Source: Bacteroidales bacterium | GTDB lineage: Bacteria > Bacteroidota > Bacteroidia > Bacteroidales > P3 | Direction: 5' to 3' | Length of the DNA: 51,332 bases | NCBI GenBank assembly: GCA_017530105.1 | Contig: JAFXMW010000103.1 | Coordinates: 1 to 51,332 of the forward strand | Shown: piece after piece, positions 35,801 through 42,918 of the stretch | How positions within the stretch are numbered: the first letter of the stretch is position 1 | How the letters are laid out: each line of letters begins with the position of its first letter | Translations under genes and position numbers: made by a program | Notes under the pieces: generated by a model | Told to the model about the DNA's origin: nothing | Databases searched by the model: none | What the model saw: the letters and a program-made list of their open reading frames with translations, nothing else

Positions 35801-37640
35801 GGTTTCTGTCAGCCGCCGTCATGGCGTTTATCAGAGCGGTGCGTCATTCGCTGCCCACAGCGCTTCGAGTGCCAAGACCCGTTATGTCTATCAAGATGGT
35901 AGTATCTACGACCCGTACACTCCTTCATCCCTCTCCTCTGGTAGTTCCGGCACCGAGAACTTAGTGGCTGACCTTATCTTCTATGCCTGCGGAGTCAGCA
36001 TTACGTGTCAGCCGCCTGTCATCTCCAATGTCACCCACGACTACGAAACTGCCACCATTACTTGGGTGGGTTCGGGTTCGGACTATGAAGTTAATATCAA
36101 AGAGAGTTCTGCCGCCAACTGGCCTGCCACCGACATTGTCGTCTCTGGCAACAGCTACACCTTCACCGGTCTGCAGGCAGCCACCTACTACACCTTCCGT
36201 GTCCGTAAGCACTGTGTCGAAGACAGCATGTACAGCATCTGGGTCGAGGACGGCATCCTCACCGACAGCCTGCCCTGCATCCCTCCCGACAGCCTGCATG
36301 CCACTGCCGTCACCAACACCACGGCCACCCTCGACTGGTCTGTCAACGGTTATGAAACTCAATGGGACATCCACGTCTGGTACTCTGGCTTCGACAGCAT
36401 TTATCGCGTTACCAGCCATCCTGTCACCATCGGTGGATTTATCCCCGGTGTCACCTACAACGCTGCCATACGTCCTCTCTGTGGTGTCGACCTGCTCGAA
36501 GGCGGCTGGAGCGACACGGTGACCTTCACCACTGCCGTATGCCCCAATGTCACCGGACTCACCGCCGGCAACATCACAGCCAACAGCATTACCCTCAACT
36601 GGACGGCCGACCCGATGGCACAGAGCTGGGTAATCGAGTATGGCTACTATGGCTTCGACCAAGGTACTGGCACTCAGGTCAACACTACCACCAACAGCTA
36701 TGTGTTCAACGGTCTTGAAGACGAAACCGACTACGACTTCTACGTCAAAGCCGTCTGCGGCACCGACTGGATGAGCGAAAACTGGACTAACACCAACGCC
36801 ACCACCCTCAGCGGCGGTGTCACCTGCGAGGCTCCCGTAGCAGTCCATACCACCGTGGCCGACAACAGCGTCACCGTCAACTGGACAGCCGGCGAAGGCA
36901 ACAACACCTTCGAGCTTGAGTACGGTCCCCACGGCTTCAGCCATAGCGCTGGAACCATTGTCAGTGCCAACGCCTCACCCGCCACTATCAGCAACCTCGA
37001 CTACGAGACCCAGTACGACGTATATGTGCGCGCCATCTGCGACCAGAACACCTACAGTGCCTGGAGCACCGTGTCCACCTTCACCACCGGCGAGCAACCC
37101 TCCGAGGACTGCGACCCCGTCGCCAACCTCACCGTGGTTGAGATTACCGAGACCACTGCCACCGTCACCTGGACACCCGGTGCCACCGGCGACCATTGGC
37201 AGGTAGTGGTGAGCGATGCCAACGGCAGCACTGTCAGCGATGCCACTGTCAGCGAACCGCGTGCCAACCTCACCGGCCTCACCCGCCGTACCAACTACAC
37301 CGTCAGTGTCCGCACCGACTGCGGCGAGGGCAACCATAGCTCCTATGTCACTGCCAACTTCCGCACCGAAGGCGAAGGCATCGACGATGTCACATCAGCC
37401 ACCTGCACCATCTATCCCAACCCGACCAGCAACTCCACCACCATCAGCGTGAGCGGAGTGAACGGAAAGGTTAAGATTGCCGTCGTCGACATGAACGGCC
37501 GCACCGTAGCCACCGAGACCCTCGAGTGCAACAGCGACTGCGCCAAGACGATGGATGTCGACAACCTCGCCCAGGGTGCCTACTTCGTACGCATCACCAG
37601 CGACAGCGTCAACATGGTCAAGAAACTGATTGTGCGCTAA
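29850..37640 (+). CDS. Giant multidomain T9SS surface protein B (2596 residues)
   Basis: The ATG at 29850 is set by the signal peptide (MKKFLRFLCIMAFALMPLWG) and by the promoter at 29805, which lies inside the longer open frame. Approximate modules: jelly-roll domains near residues 29-230, 321-497, 581-754, 1124-1284 and 1377-1550, each followed by an FN3-like unit; the same unnamed module as in protein A near 849-1032 and 1857-2047 (NCTIYMAHTN, YDGTSNIVISILD); a CUB-like domain 1647-1760 (CSAVIYDDGG, CDYLGIYDG); FN3 and then five consecutive FN3 units before the T9SS tail 2514-2596 (IYPNPTSNSTTISVSG, VKKLIVR). The 3' third is visibly richer in C-ending codons than the 5' part. A paralogue of protein A, likely an adhesin or matrix protein. 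Confidence 0.92.
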   Translation: MKKFLRFLCIMAFALMPLWGHSQSPVVDTVPYFCDFEDTVWNHSHWTLINGSCYNFFVIDTSTNATPGGERSLYVTEMYQDALPYSYKPGSSVSGAESDVASRVFAVAVINFPDTGLYDIGFWWNCYGENVYDYGRVILAPTTYVFTASTGQWDTNTSVPGEYLGSVTTPSNCINLNGNSPLSNVTGPQYRYMTFHIGTAGNYQLAVMWLNDGNTGDQPPLMIDDITITPHLCEAPTNLMVDYFTGDTVVMRWDNVAPSYVVKWDTAGVSVSYSHVDTINTNSYMITGLPQNGQYEMLVQAVCPNNSLSMASNYHIVMPDYSCSITELPYTINFDTITVMGDAGTPADIPCWIHLTNFSNLTYAGYPYVSPNSSYAHTGSNVLYYEYAPNYVTRNGWCLPILDRSFDLPGVVVEFWGATTSTEARMVVGVMSDPNNLESLVACDTVIMTGSTPTQYTVPLSNYMGNGRYIAIMMVNPTSTGTYVYAYVDDISLSYEPCMRPGVVSSVITDTSAVITWAPTNGYYYEWTMDLSDDAEINRINDTTLVLSDLSPSTYYTVYLRSMCDAPGMWNAYRFRTPCGPLRSLPYFENFDAYGSGSTTAGTPFIDCWERWVDGIYWYPYIYSYASYAHSGTTSIYWYRNSTAGDYGTTNYVVLPGIDTNYIPMQNVMLKFWAKSSSTSYSPSFEIGVMNSASDTASFRSVGFIDIESTDYMEYSISFENYTDTGSYIAVRSHHTGQSWTAYLDDFTIDNLPTCPNIIIPDELSAGTTSVYLTWENSLSIDSAISYDIEVVDVDSNNAPATYTTNTIGYFVTGLTTNTEYNVRMRASCDTSEGGWAYATFQTRDLPCGSFDSTSLDTAQIGNGTGTDYYIPLNNFYNYSYTQQIVTASELGTTNNTLTGIDFEFSYTTATTSKTNCTIYMAHTNLSDLSSGWIPFDDSFVPVYVGHLNAQSGWNHYEFTNPFTYDGTSNIVISILDNSGAYNGSAYTFYNHNAPNKTRYIYQDGSRYNPQALSGTGTLYSSRSNMKIYSAECLGQGVCAAPNVVVTEVGINDVSIQWAAGNTETSWVLEYKAESDTNWTSLGAVSATSYTFSDLTPSTTYHFRVSAMCGTELYPTTVSSRTFCEFWSIPFFETFQSWTASSSAPAPDCWYKASTYNPNYPYVTTSYNHGEGNRSMYMYNSGFNYTYVVLPRFDAPIDSLEVSFFMLKTNSSYRHSLRVGVMTDPNDISTFQTIQTVSPDRTNQWKGVVVPLDSYHGNGQFIAIRTSPGYNYPYIDDIGVNYIRPCMRPANLSVDNVTRNSVTVYWEDTCTSNFEVEWGPAGFSRGSGTLTTVSADSIDLTGLTVNTQYDIYVRGICGENDTSYWSIPYTFWSGCYIIDSLPFHEDFEGMPSSDSYNPEFVHCWTRLSGDTYIYPYLGGSTSYSHGGGNRGLYWYCTNSSGYNYGSVPARFVVLPEVDTLALPMNTLQLSFWAKPSSSTYRPEFAVGVMTDPNDHTTFTPVDTVVITSTDWTYVDIPMNNYTGHGSFFCLKDIYTSYWYAYVDDFTISEAPDCPSPNRLTTTGNTNTSVDLTWRERGSATMWQVGYSIGDATTMVFDTLVTTTSITIPGLTSGFRYNFAVRSICGSGDTTDWSPSISATPGSWLMRPNMNDTLRTCSAVIYDDGGPDNTYSASQTDYLVIYPEDGRSLIEIEGTWHGESCCDYLGIYDGVGNSGTQFYYGISGSEINLGPFLSSSGPITVYFHSDGSGQYAGYELHVSCVSTTCRVSDIRIDTTYPTSDEMLHVVWEQPEDASYYEVEYGNHGFIPGTGTQMVVYNNHATLAGLTPFTNYDVYVRCFCTTGDTGSWDMQTLQTDMCSNLTLKYSYDSTTMSTTTSSYGPLGYSFYNYGFTQTIVDSAMLAGLVDPINAFAFRPATSSQGDYYTHMDVYLANVPESNLSSGFILPDSNHQYVRVLHDANLCYNNTNWQMHGFDTPFTWDGHSNLLVSVSRRHGVYQSGASFAAHSASSAKTRYVYQDGSIYDPYTPSSLSSGSSGTENLVADLIFYACGVSITCQPPVISNVTHDYETATITWVGSGSDYEVNIKESSAANWPATDIVVSGNSYTFTGLQAATYYTFRVRKHCVEDSMYSIWVEDGILTDSLPCIPPDSLHATAVTNTTATLDWSVNGYETQWDIHVWYSGFDSIYRVTSHPVTIGGFIPGVTYNAAIRPLCGVDLLEGGWSDTVTFTTAVCPNVTGLTAGNITANSITLNWTADPMAQSWVIEYGYYGFDQGTGTQVNTTTNSYVFNGLEDETDYDFYVKAVCGTDWMSENWTNTNATTLSGGVTCEAPVAVHTTVADNSVTVNWTAGEGNNTFELEYGPHGFSHSAGTIVSANASPATISNLDYETQYDVYVRAICDQNTYSAWSTVSTFTTGEQPSEDCDPVANLTVVEITETTATVTWTPGATGDHWQVVVSDANGSTVSDATVSEPRANLTGLTRRTNYTVSVRTDCGEGNHSSYVTANFRTEGEGIDDVTSATCTIYPNPTSNSTTISVSGVNGKVKIAVVDMNGRTVATETLECNSDCAKTMDVDNLAQGAYFVRITSDSVNMVKKLIVR

Positions 37641-37645
37641 CCTCA

Positions 37646-37678
37646 TTGGGAATCCTATGATTTCATAGGATTTCCCAA
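37646..37678 (+). terminator. Hairpin after giant protein B
   Basis: TTGGGAATCCTATGA pairs with TCATAGGATTTCCCAA (one bulged T) just after the stop codon. Confidence 0.5.
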
Positions 37679-37690
37679 ACACCCTATACC

Positions 37691-37721
37691 AAGTTGGGCG
37701 GCGCGAAGCGCCGCCCAACTT
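37691..37721 (+). terminator. Strong rho-independent terminator after giant protein B
   Basis: A perfect 14-bp GC-rich stem (AAGTTGGGCGGCGC / GCGCCGCCCAACTT) with loop GAA, followed by TATATTTTTT. Confidence 0.9.
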
Positions 37722-37793
37722 ATATTTTTTCATTTCAGCACAATAAAAATACAGTCTTTATGTTATTATTGGATATTTTTAATCTCTCATACT

Positions 37794-39140
37794 ATGAAAT
37801 GTAGCATCCCTAAAGGTACTCGCGACTTCCTGCCTGCTGAAATGGCACGTCGCAACTATATTTTCGATACTATCCGCGAAGTCTTTAAGAACTTTGCTTT
37901 TGAACCCATCGAAACCCCTTCGCTCGAGAACCTCTCAACCCTCATGGGCAAATACGGGGAGGAGGGCGACAAACTCCTCTTCAAAGTTCTCAACTCGGGC
38001 GATTTTATGGACGGGGTTGATTTCTCACAAGACTATCACAAGGTAGCCCCCAGAATATGCGACCGTGGTCTGCGCTACGACCTCACCGTACCCTTTGCTC
38101 GTTTTGTTGTCCAGCACCGCGACCAGCTCACCTTCCCCTTCCGCCGCTATCAGTTGCAGCCCGTGTGGCGTGCCGACCGCCCGCAGAAAGGCCGCTACCG
38201 CGAATTCTACCAGTGCGATGCCGACATGATTGGCAGCGCCTCCTTGCTCAACGAGTTGGAACTGGTACAGATGATCGATGCCGTGTTCCAGAAACTGGGT
38301 ATCGAAGTAACCCTTAAAATCAACAACCGAAAAGTCCTTGCAGGCATTGCCGACCACATCGGCGCCCCCGACAAACTGGTGGACATAACCGTGGCAATTG
38401 ACAAACTGGACAAAATCGGCCTCGACAATGTCCGTGCCGAATTGCGCGAGCGTGGGCTGACCGACACCCAGGTTGCCGCCCTCGACCCCGTTTTTGCCCT
38501 ATCGGGCGATGCCGCCGCTAAGTTGGAGCAATTGTCCGCCTTGTTCGCCGGCAACGAAATAGGCACCAAAGGTGTGGAAGAATTGAAAGAACTCTTCGGC
38601 TACATCAATCAAGTGAAACCCCACTGCGAGGTGGAGTTGGATTTGACTCTGGCCCGCGGTCTCAACTACTACACTGGTGCCATCTTCGAAGTCAAGGCCC
38701 GCAACGTCAGCATCGGCAGCATCTGTGGCGGTGGCCGCTACGACAATTTGACGGGCATTTTCGGTATGCCCGATGTGTCGGGGGTGGGCATCTCCTTCGG
38801 TGCCGACCGCATCTACGATGTCCTCACCGAGCTCGACAAATTCCCTCCCAGTCTTGGCCAGTCGGCGCGTGCCCTCTTCATCAACTTCGGTGCCGACAGC
38901 CTGCCCTACGCCATCACTTGTGCCGCACAGTTGCGTGCCGCCGGCGTCAGCACACTCATCTACCCCGACAACGCCAAGATGAAAAAGCAGATGGACTATG
39001 CCAACCGTTGCCATGTGCCGTATGTGATTTTCGTGGGCGAAACCGAAATCGCCGCCCAAACCCTCACCGTTAAAGACATGACCTCCGGCACCCAGAGCAC
39101 CCTCTCTATGCCCGAAGTGCTGGCTTTGTTGAAAGAATAA
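37794..39140 (+). CDS. hisS: Histidine--tRNA ligase
   Basis: A 448-residue class II aminoacyl-tRNA synthetase. Signatures are [10 protein letters not shown] at the N-terminus, motif 2 around [15 protein letters not shown] with [19 protein letters not shown], the HisA motif [12 protein letters not shown], motif 3 GGGRYDNL and [10 protein letters not shown], and the C-terminal anticodon-binding domain from about residue 355. It charges tRNA-His in the cytoplasm. The length is normal and no deviation is seen. It is separated from the giant gene by terminators. Confidence 0.97.
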   Translation: MKCSIPKGTRDFLPAEMARRNYIFDTIREVFKNFAFEPIETPSLENLSTLMGKYGEEGDKLLFKVLNSGDFMDGVDFSQDYHKVAPRICDRGLRYDLTVPFARFVVQHRDQLTFPFRRYQLQPVWRADRPQKGRYREFYQCDADMIGSASLLNELELVQMIDAVFQKLGIEVTLKINNRKVLAGIADHIGAPDKLVDITVAIDKLDKIGLDNVRAELRERGLTDTQVAALDPVFALSGDAAAKLEQLSALFAGNEIGTKGVEELKELFGYINQVKPHCEVELDLTLARGLNYYTGAIFEVKARNVSIGSICGGGRYDNLTGIFGMPDVSGVGISFGADRIYDVLTELDKFPPSLGQSARALFINFGADSLPYAITCAAQLRAAGVSTLIYPDNAKMKKQMDYANRCHVPYVIFVGETEIAAQTLTVKDMTSGTQSTLSMPEVLALLKE

Positions 39141-39169
39141 CAGTCTTTTGAAAGCTTATTTTCAATACG

Positions 39170-40126
39170 ATGAAATATAGATTTTTTCTTGCACTGTTGA
39201 TGTGTATGCTTGTTGCGGGTCTTGCCCAAGGGCAGGACACCGTGCGGCTGCGCGACACAGTCCTGCTGTTCCGCACCGACACCCTTGTCCTTCAACGTAC
39301 CGACACCGTGGTGGTGAAAGTGGTGGACAGCACTATGCTGCGCAATGTGCAGGAGCGCGAAGCCTTGATGGCCGAAAAAGAGCGGTTCTATAAGGAAATC
39401 TTCACCAAATCAGGCGTCGACCAGAACAAGATTGAGGCCGACCGCGACCACTACCGCCATCTGGTGGACTCGCTGAGGGGGCTGGTGCATCAGGCCGAGT
39501 TGGAGAACGTGCGCAAGGAGGAGGCCAACAAATACCTCTTGCAACGTGCCAAGGACGCCGAGTCGAAAGTGGCCGATGCCACCAACCGCAAAAAGAAAGT
39601 GCGCGCCATACAGGGCATTGCCATGCGTTTCTACCGCACCCCCAATTGGGAGGTCCGTCTGCAACCCGCTGAAGAACTCGGCACCTACAACAAAGTGCTC
39701 CGCAACCGCAATGCAGGCAACATCGAGTTCGACTTTGTCACCGGTGCCTCGGTAATGCTGTGGGACTTGACTCAGTATTTCAACAAGGATCATAAATCGG
39801 TCAAGATAGGGGAGACCAATCTCAAAACCCCCGAACTGCGCAAATTCGACCAGGATTTTGCCTACGATGTGGGCATCTATGTCGGCTTCGGCGGCAGTAA
39901 CCTTTTCAAAAACTTCTACGTGGGTCCCTCGTTCCGCTTTGTCGATTTCTTCTATTTCACGGTGGGCGTCAACATTGCCGAATACAATGTACTAGTGTCG
40001 GGCTACGAAGAGGGCTCTGTGCTCAAGTCCGAGACCATCGACGATGTCACCGCCAAGTCGTGGCTTTTGAAACCTTTCATTGCCCTCAGCATCGACCTCG
40101 ATTTCCTCTCCTACATAAAAAAATAG
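39170..40126 (+). CDS. Secreted outer-membrane-type protein with coiled coil, unknown function
   Basis: A 318-residue protein with signal peptide MKYRFFLALLMCMLVAGLAQG. The start of the mature chain has a Thr-Asp repeat (DTVRLRDTVLLFRTDTLVLQ, RTDTVVVK). Residues about 55-145 are heptad-rich and charged, predicted coiled coil. The last 170 residues look like beta strands with aromatic girdles (FVGPSFRFVDFFYF-like order), possibly a small outer-membrane barrel or beta domain. I know no family name for it. It lies 29 bases after hisS and is convergent with rubrerythrin. Confidence 0.78.
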   Translation: MKYRFFLALLMCMLVAGLAQGQDTVRLRDTVLLFRTDTLVLQRTDTVVVKVVDSTMLRNVQEREALMAEKERFYKEIFTKSGVDQNKIEADRDHYRHLVDSLRGLVHQAELENVRKEEANKYLLQRAKDAESKVADATNRKKKVRAIQGIAMRFYRTPNWEVRLQPAEELGTYNKVLRNRNAGNIEFDFVTGASVMLWDLTQYFNKDHKSVKIGETNLKTPELRKFDQDFAYDVGIYVGFGGSNLFKNFYVGPSFRFVDFFYFTVGVNIAEYNVLVSGYEEGSVLKSETIDDVTAKSWLLKPFIALSIDLDFLSYIKK

Positions 40127-40140
40127 GCCGTTCTGCCTAA

Positions 40141-40166
40141 TGCCGGTGTGCTTTTACACTCCGGCA
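40141..40166 (+). terminator. Weak hairpin after the coiled-coil protein gene
   Basis: TGCCGG pairs with CCGGCA, extended imperfectly inward by GTG/CAC-type pairing. It lies 14 bases after the stop, with no U-tract. Confidence 0.35.
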
Positions 40167-40192
40167 GAAGCCGTAGAACCGGTTACATTCCG

Positions 40193-40256
40193 CTTGTTTT
40201 ACACTTTTTCTACACTTGTTTTACACTTTAAAAGTGTAAAACAAGTGTAAAACAAG
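40193..40256. repeat. Palindrome of 11-bp tandem units (TGTAAAACAAG type)
   Basis: The left arm holds three 11-bp units (CTTGTTTTACA, CTTTTTCTACA, CTTGTTTTACA; 40193-40225). The right arm holds two copies of the exact reverse complement TGTAAAACAAG (40235-40256). The centre is CTTTAAAAG. It has a three-versus-two arrangement like the 103-bp elements but an unrelated unit sequence, and it sits between convergent genes. It is treated as an architectural analogue; common origin is not shown. Confidence 0.8.
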
Positions 40257-40278
40257 CTTAGGAGGAGTGAAAATAAAA

Positions 40279-40306
40279 CAGCGGGTATCCTATGGGATGC
40301 CCGCTG
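40279..40306 (+). terminator. Terminator between the convergent coiled-coil and rubrerythrin genes
   Basis: CAGCGGGTATCC pairs with GGGATGCCCGCTG and is followed by GTTGTTTTTTG. On the minus strand the hairpin is followed by TTTTATTTTC, so it can serve both genes. Confidence 0.8.
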
Positions 40307-40329
40307 GTTGTTTTTTGTTATTCGACTTC

Positions 40330-40872
40330 TTATTTGTTGAAGTAGCGGTTCAGGAGGCCTTCGAGGGCTTTGCCGTGGCGAGCCTCGTCGCGTGCCATCT
40401 CATGGACGGTGTCGTGGATGGCATCGAGGTTCAGAGCCTTGGCACGCTTGGCGAGGTCGGTCTTGCCGGCGGTGGCACCATACTCGGCGTCAACGCGCAT
40501 CTTCAGGTTCTGTGCGGTGCTGTCGGTGAGCACTTCGCCCAGCAACTCGGCGAATTTGGCGGCGTGTTCAGCCTCCTCGAAAGCGGCCTTCTCCCAGTAG
40601 AGGCCAATCTCGGGATAGCCCTCGCGGTGAGCCACGCGGGCCATGGCCAGGTACATGCCCACTTCCTTGCATTCGCCTTCAAAGTTCATGCGAAGGTCGG
40701 CCTTGATGTCTTCGGGGGCATCCTTTGCCACACCGACGATATGCTCGGCGGCCCAGGTCTTGATGTCCTCTTTCACTTCCTGCATTTGTTTGCCGCAGAT
40801 GGGGCATTTCTCGGGCATGGTGTCGCCTTCATAAACATAGCCGCACACGGGGCAGATGAATTTTTTACTCAT
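40330..40872 (-). CDS. Reverse rubrerythrin (N-terminal rubredoxin)
   Basis: A 180-residue protein with the rubredoxin domain first: Cys7, Cys10, Cys23 and Cys26 in [13 protein letters not shown] and KCPICGKQ. A four-helix diiron domain follows with the expected Glu/His ligands ([45 protein letters not shown]). Classical rubrerythrins have rubredoxin at the C-terminus; this order is the 'reverse' form studied in clostridia, which reduces hydrogen peroxide and oxygen with electrons from NADH via redox partners. It closes the oxygen-defence island, together with ferritin, FprA and the flavin reductase-rubredoxin fusion. Confidence 0.94.
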   Translation of the reverse strand: MSKKFICPVCGYVYEGDTMPEKCPICGKQMQEVKEDIKTWAAEHIVGVAKDAPEDIKADLRMNFEGECKEVGMYLAMARVAHREGYPEIGLYWEKAAFEEAEHAAKFAELLGEVLTDSTAQNLKMRVDAEYGATAGKTDLAKRAKALNLDAIHDTVHEMARDEARHGKALEGLLNRYFNK

Positions 40873-40899
40873 TGTATTTTTTGATTTTTAGGGTTAATA

Positions 40900-41187
40900 T
40901 TATTTTTGAAATAAGTCAGAATGTGTTCCTGTTCGTAAAAGTGAGATAATCTGAATTGCATCTTTCTTCTTGTAGATAAGCAACCAATCAGGGTTGATGT
41001 GACATTCACGATATCCTTTATAGTTGCCAGTCAAAAGGTGGTCACGATACTGAACTGGAAGGATTATTCCGTTTTGCAACAAGTCGGTTACGACTTTGAG
41101 TTGGCGAAGGTCAAGTCCACGTCGCTTGGCAAGTTTCAAGTCTTTTAGGAACTTGCTGCTATACTCCAGCTCATAGTGTTTTTTCAT
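40900..41187 (-). CDS. YafQ-type toxin (RelE/ParE superfamily mRNA interferase)
   Basis: A 95-residue toxin. His50, His63, Asp67, Trp68, His89 and Phe93 lie in DHLLTGN, ECHINPDWLLIY and TGTHSDLF, reproducing the active-site pattern of Escherichia coli YafQ, a ribosome-dependent mRNA endonuclease. Its start overlaps the antitoxin stop, so the pair is translationally coupled. The pair is inserted between rubrerythrin and ferritin. Confidence 0.9.
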   Translation of the reverse strand: MKKHYELEYSSKFLKDLKLAKRRGLDLRQLKVVTDLLQNGIILPVQYRDHLLTGNYKGYRECHINPDWLLIYKKKDAIQIISLLRTGTHSDLFQK

Positions 41188-41420
41188 ATCGCTGCCAAAA
41201 GCTCATCAATGTTTTTGCAGCGAACAACGTTTTTGCCGTCTTCTACATCGCGAATGGCTTGCATTGTCTCCTCGTTGAGGTATTCACCGCTTTCGGGGTC
41301 AAAAAGTGCATCAGGTGTAGGTATCTCCTGCACGTTCCAGCCCATGCGTTTACCCAGCATGAGAAGGAATGCCCTGTCACTCCGTGGTAGATTGATATTC
41401 AGATTTACGCTGTTTGTCAT
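41184..41420 (-). CDS. RelB/DinJ-type antitoxin
   Basis: A 78-residue protein with an N-terminal beta strand and helix (VNLNINLPRSDRAFLLMLGK), typical of ribbon-helix-helix DNA binding, and an acidic C-terminal arm (EYLNEETMQAIRDVEDGKN) of the type that wraps the YafQ-like toxin. It precedes and overlaps the toxin. It has its own -7 box, so it probably autorepresses the pair. Confidence 0.88.
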   Translation of the reverse strand: MTNSVNLNINLPRSDRAFLLMLGKRMGWNVQEIPTPDALFDPESGEYLNEETMQAIRDVEDGKNVVRCKNIDELLAAI

Positions 41421-41448
41421 ATCAAAAATGGTGTTTTTATTTCAAGTG

Positions 41449-41456
41449 CAAAGATA
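41449..41456 (-). promoter_or_regulatory. -7 promoter box for the toxin-antitoxin pair
   Basis: On the minus strand this reads TATCTTTG followed by C; the box ends 28 bases upstream of the antitoxin ATG at 41420. It makes the pair independent of the ferritin operon. Confidence 0.6.
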
Positions 41457-41578
41457 CTACTTTTTCGTGACATGGTGAAATTATTTTTGTCATGTCGTTT
41501 TTTTTGTTTTTTTGCATCGGGTTTCAATGAGAAATCACGAAGCGTTATGCTCGTGTTATTGCTTTGTTTGGGTGGTTA

Positions 41579-41658
41579 TTCCGTGGTTGTTATTGATATG
41601 TCAAAATGTGGAGTAATAGAATGAATTATTACTGAAAAGGGAGTGAATAACAACGGAA
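41579..41658 (-). ncRNA. Possible structured RNA in the ferritin 3' region
   Basis: TTCCGTGGTTGTTATT (41579-41594) can pair with GAATAACAACGGAA (41645-41658) apart from a two-base bulge. Inside it AGTAATA (41612-41618) pairs with TATTACT (41627-41633). The structure would lie between the ferritin terminator hairpin and the toxin-antitoxin promoter. There is no evidence of expression. Confidence 0.3.
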
Positions 41659-41688
41659 AAAGCGCGCCCGGTAGAGGACGCGCTTTCA
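41657..41688 (-). terminator. Terminator after ferritin
   Basis: Read on the minus strand, AAAGCGCG pairs with CGCGCTTT around a 12-nt loop and is followed by TTCC. It lies just downstream of the ferritin stop codon. Confidence 0.75.
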
Positions 41689-41709
41689 CTTTTTTGTAAC
41701 GTACTGCTT

Positions 41710-42225
41710 TTAGTCGAGTACCAGGCTGGGGGCGCTGTAGGTGCGGCCGGCCAGTTCTTGGTTAAGCATGTAGAGGCTCTTGGGATCGTTGCCGAAGAGT
41801 TCCATCTTGGTGATCATGTCGCGGGCGTTGGTTTCCTCTTCACCCTGCTCCTTGACAAACCAGTCGAGGAACTGCATGGTGCGGAAGTCTTTTACCTTGT
41901 AGGCGGCATCATAGATGGTGTGGATGCTGGCGGTGACATACTCTTCGTGTTCCAGTCCGGCTTTCAACACATCCATGTCGGCCTTGAAGACCTTGTCGGG
42001 CTTGGCGATGGCGTCGAGGGTGACGGGGCAGTCGTTGTTCTGCATGTACTGGTAGAAAAGCATGGCGTGGTCGCGCTCTTCCTGGGCTTGGATCATGTAC
42101 CAGTTGGCGAAGCCGTTGAGGCCGCGCTGCTGGAAATAGTTGTTCATGTCGAGGTAGAGATAGGCGGAGTAGAGCTCTTTATTGATTTGCTCGTTGAGCA
42201 GGTCTGCTACTTTTTTGTTAATCAT
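41710..42225 (-). CDS. ftnA: Ferritin
   Basis: A 171-residue non-haem ferritin that stores iron as a 24-subunit shell and oxidises Fe(II) at a ferroxidase centre. Ligands are Glu17 (NEQINKELYSAYLYLDM), Glu50 and His53 (EERDHAML), Glu94 (HEEYV) and the GEEE segment. It is in an operon with the flavin reductase-rubredoxin fusion (27 bases) and FprA, where removing free iron limits Fenton chemistry during oxygen exposure. Confidence 0.95.
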   Translation of the reverse strand: MINKKVADLLNEQINKELYSAYLYLDMNNYFQQRGLNGFANWYMIQAQEERDHAMLFYQYMQNNDCPVTLDAIAKPDKVFKADMDVLKAGLEHEEYVTASIHTIYDAAYKVKDFRTMQFLDWFVKEQGEEETNARDMITKMELFGNDPKSLYMLNQELAGRTYSAPSLVLD

Positions 42226-42252
42226 AATATTGTTTTTTAATAGGTTAATAAT

Positions 42253-42888
42253 TTAATCAGTAATCTTGATAAAGTCGGCTTTGCCGTGTTTGCACCATGG
42301 GCAGATGAAGTCGTCTGGCATTTCGTCGCCCTCGTACACATAGCCGCAGGTCTGGCACACCCAGCGGGTCTTACCGTCGCCGGTGGGTTCTGCCATGGCT
42401 GCGGGCTTGGGTTTGATGTGCTGGTGGTAGTACTCGTAGGTGAGGGAGGGGTCGTTGTTGAGGAGCACCGACTCGGTGATCTCGGCAATGAAGAGGGTGT
42501 GGGTGCCGAGGTCTACCATCTGGTTCACCTTGCCGCTGATGTAGGCGTTGGTGTAGCGTGGCACATAGCGTAGCCCGTTGCTGGAGCGCATATCGGTCAG
42601 GCTGTTTTCGAACTTGTTTACATCCTTCCCGCTTTGGAAGCCGAAATGCTGGATGATGTGCAGGGGTGTGTGTTCGGTGAGGAGCGAGATGTTGAACAAT
42701 CCCGTGCGGGCAATCATACCGTGGGTGTAATTCTGTTTGTTGACGGACACGAGCATCTGCAGGGGGGTGTCGGTCAGTTGAGGAGCCACGTTGATGATGC
42801 AGCCATTGTCTTTGTCTCCCTCGCGGGCGGTGAGGACGTAGAGGCCGTAGCTCAGTTTGAACAGGGCGTTCTGGTTGTGGGTATTCAT
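42253..42888 (-). CDS. Flavin reductase-rubredoxin fusion (Hrb-like high-molecular-weight rubredoxin)
   Basis: A 211-residue protein. Residues 1-155 form a flavin-reductase-like FMN domain (ALFKLSYGLYVLTA, NKQNYTHGMI, FNISLLTE, HFGFQSGKDVNKF). Residues 172-211 are a rubredoxin with Cys178, Cys181, Cys196 and Cys199, although the second pair reads CPWCKHG rather than CPxCG. The domain order matches Hrb, the NADH:FprA electron carrier first described in Moorella. It is immediately downstream of FprA in one operon, exactly as expected for its electron donor. It probably carries electrons from NAD(P)H to the flavodiiron protein and perhaps to rubrerythrin. Confidence 0.92.
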   Translation of the reverse strand: MNTHNQNALFKLSYGLYVLTAREGDKDNGCIINVAPQLTDTPLQMLVSVNKQNYTHGMIARTGLFNISLLTEHTPLHIIQHFGFQSGKDVNKFENSLTDMRSSNGLRYVPRYTNAYISGKVNQMVDLGTHTLFIAEITESVLLNNDPSLTYEYYHQHIKPKPAAMAEPTGDGKTRWVCQTCGYVYEGDEMPDDFICPWCKHGKADFIKITD

Positions 42889-42918
42889 ATTGTGTGGGTG
42901 TTAATGGGTGGCAATGTA

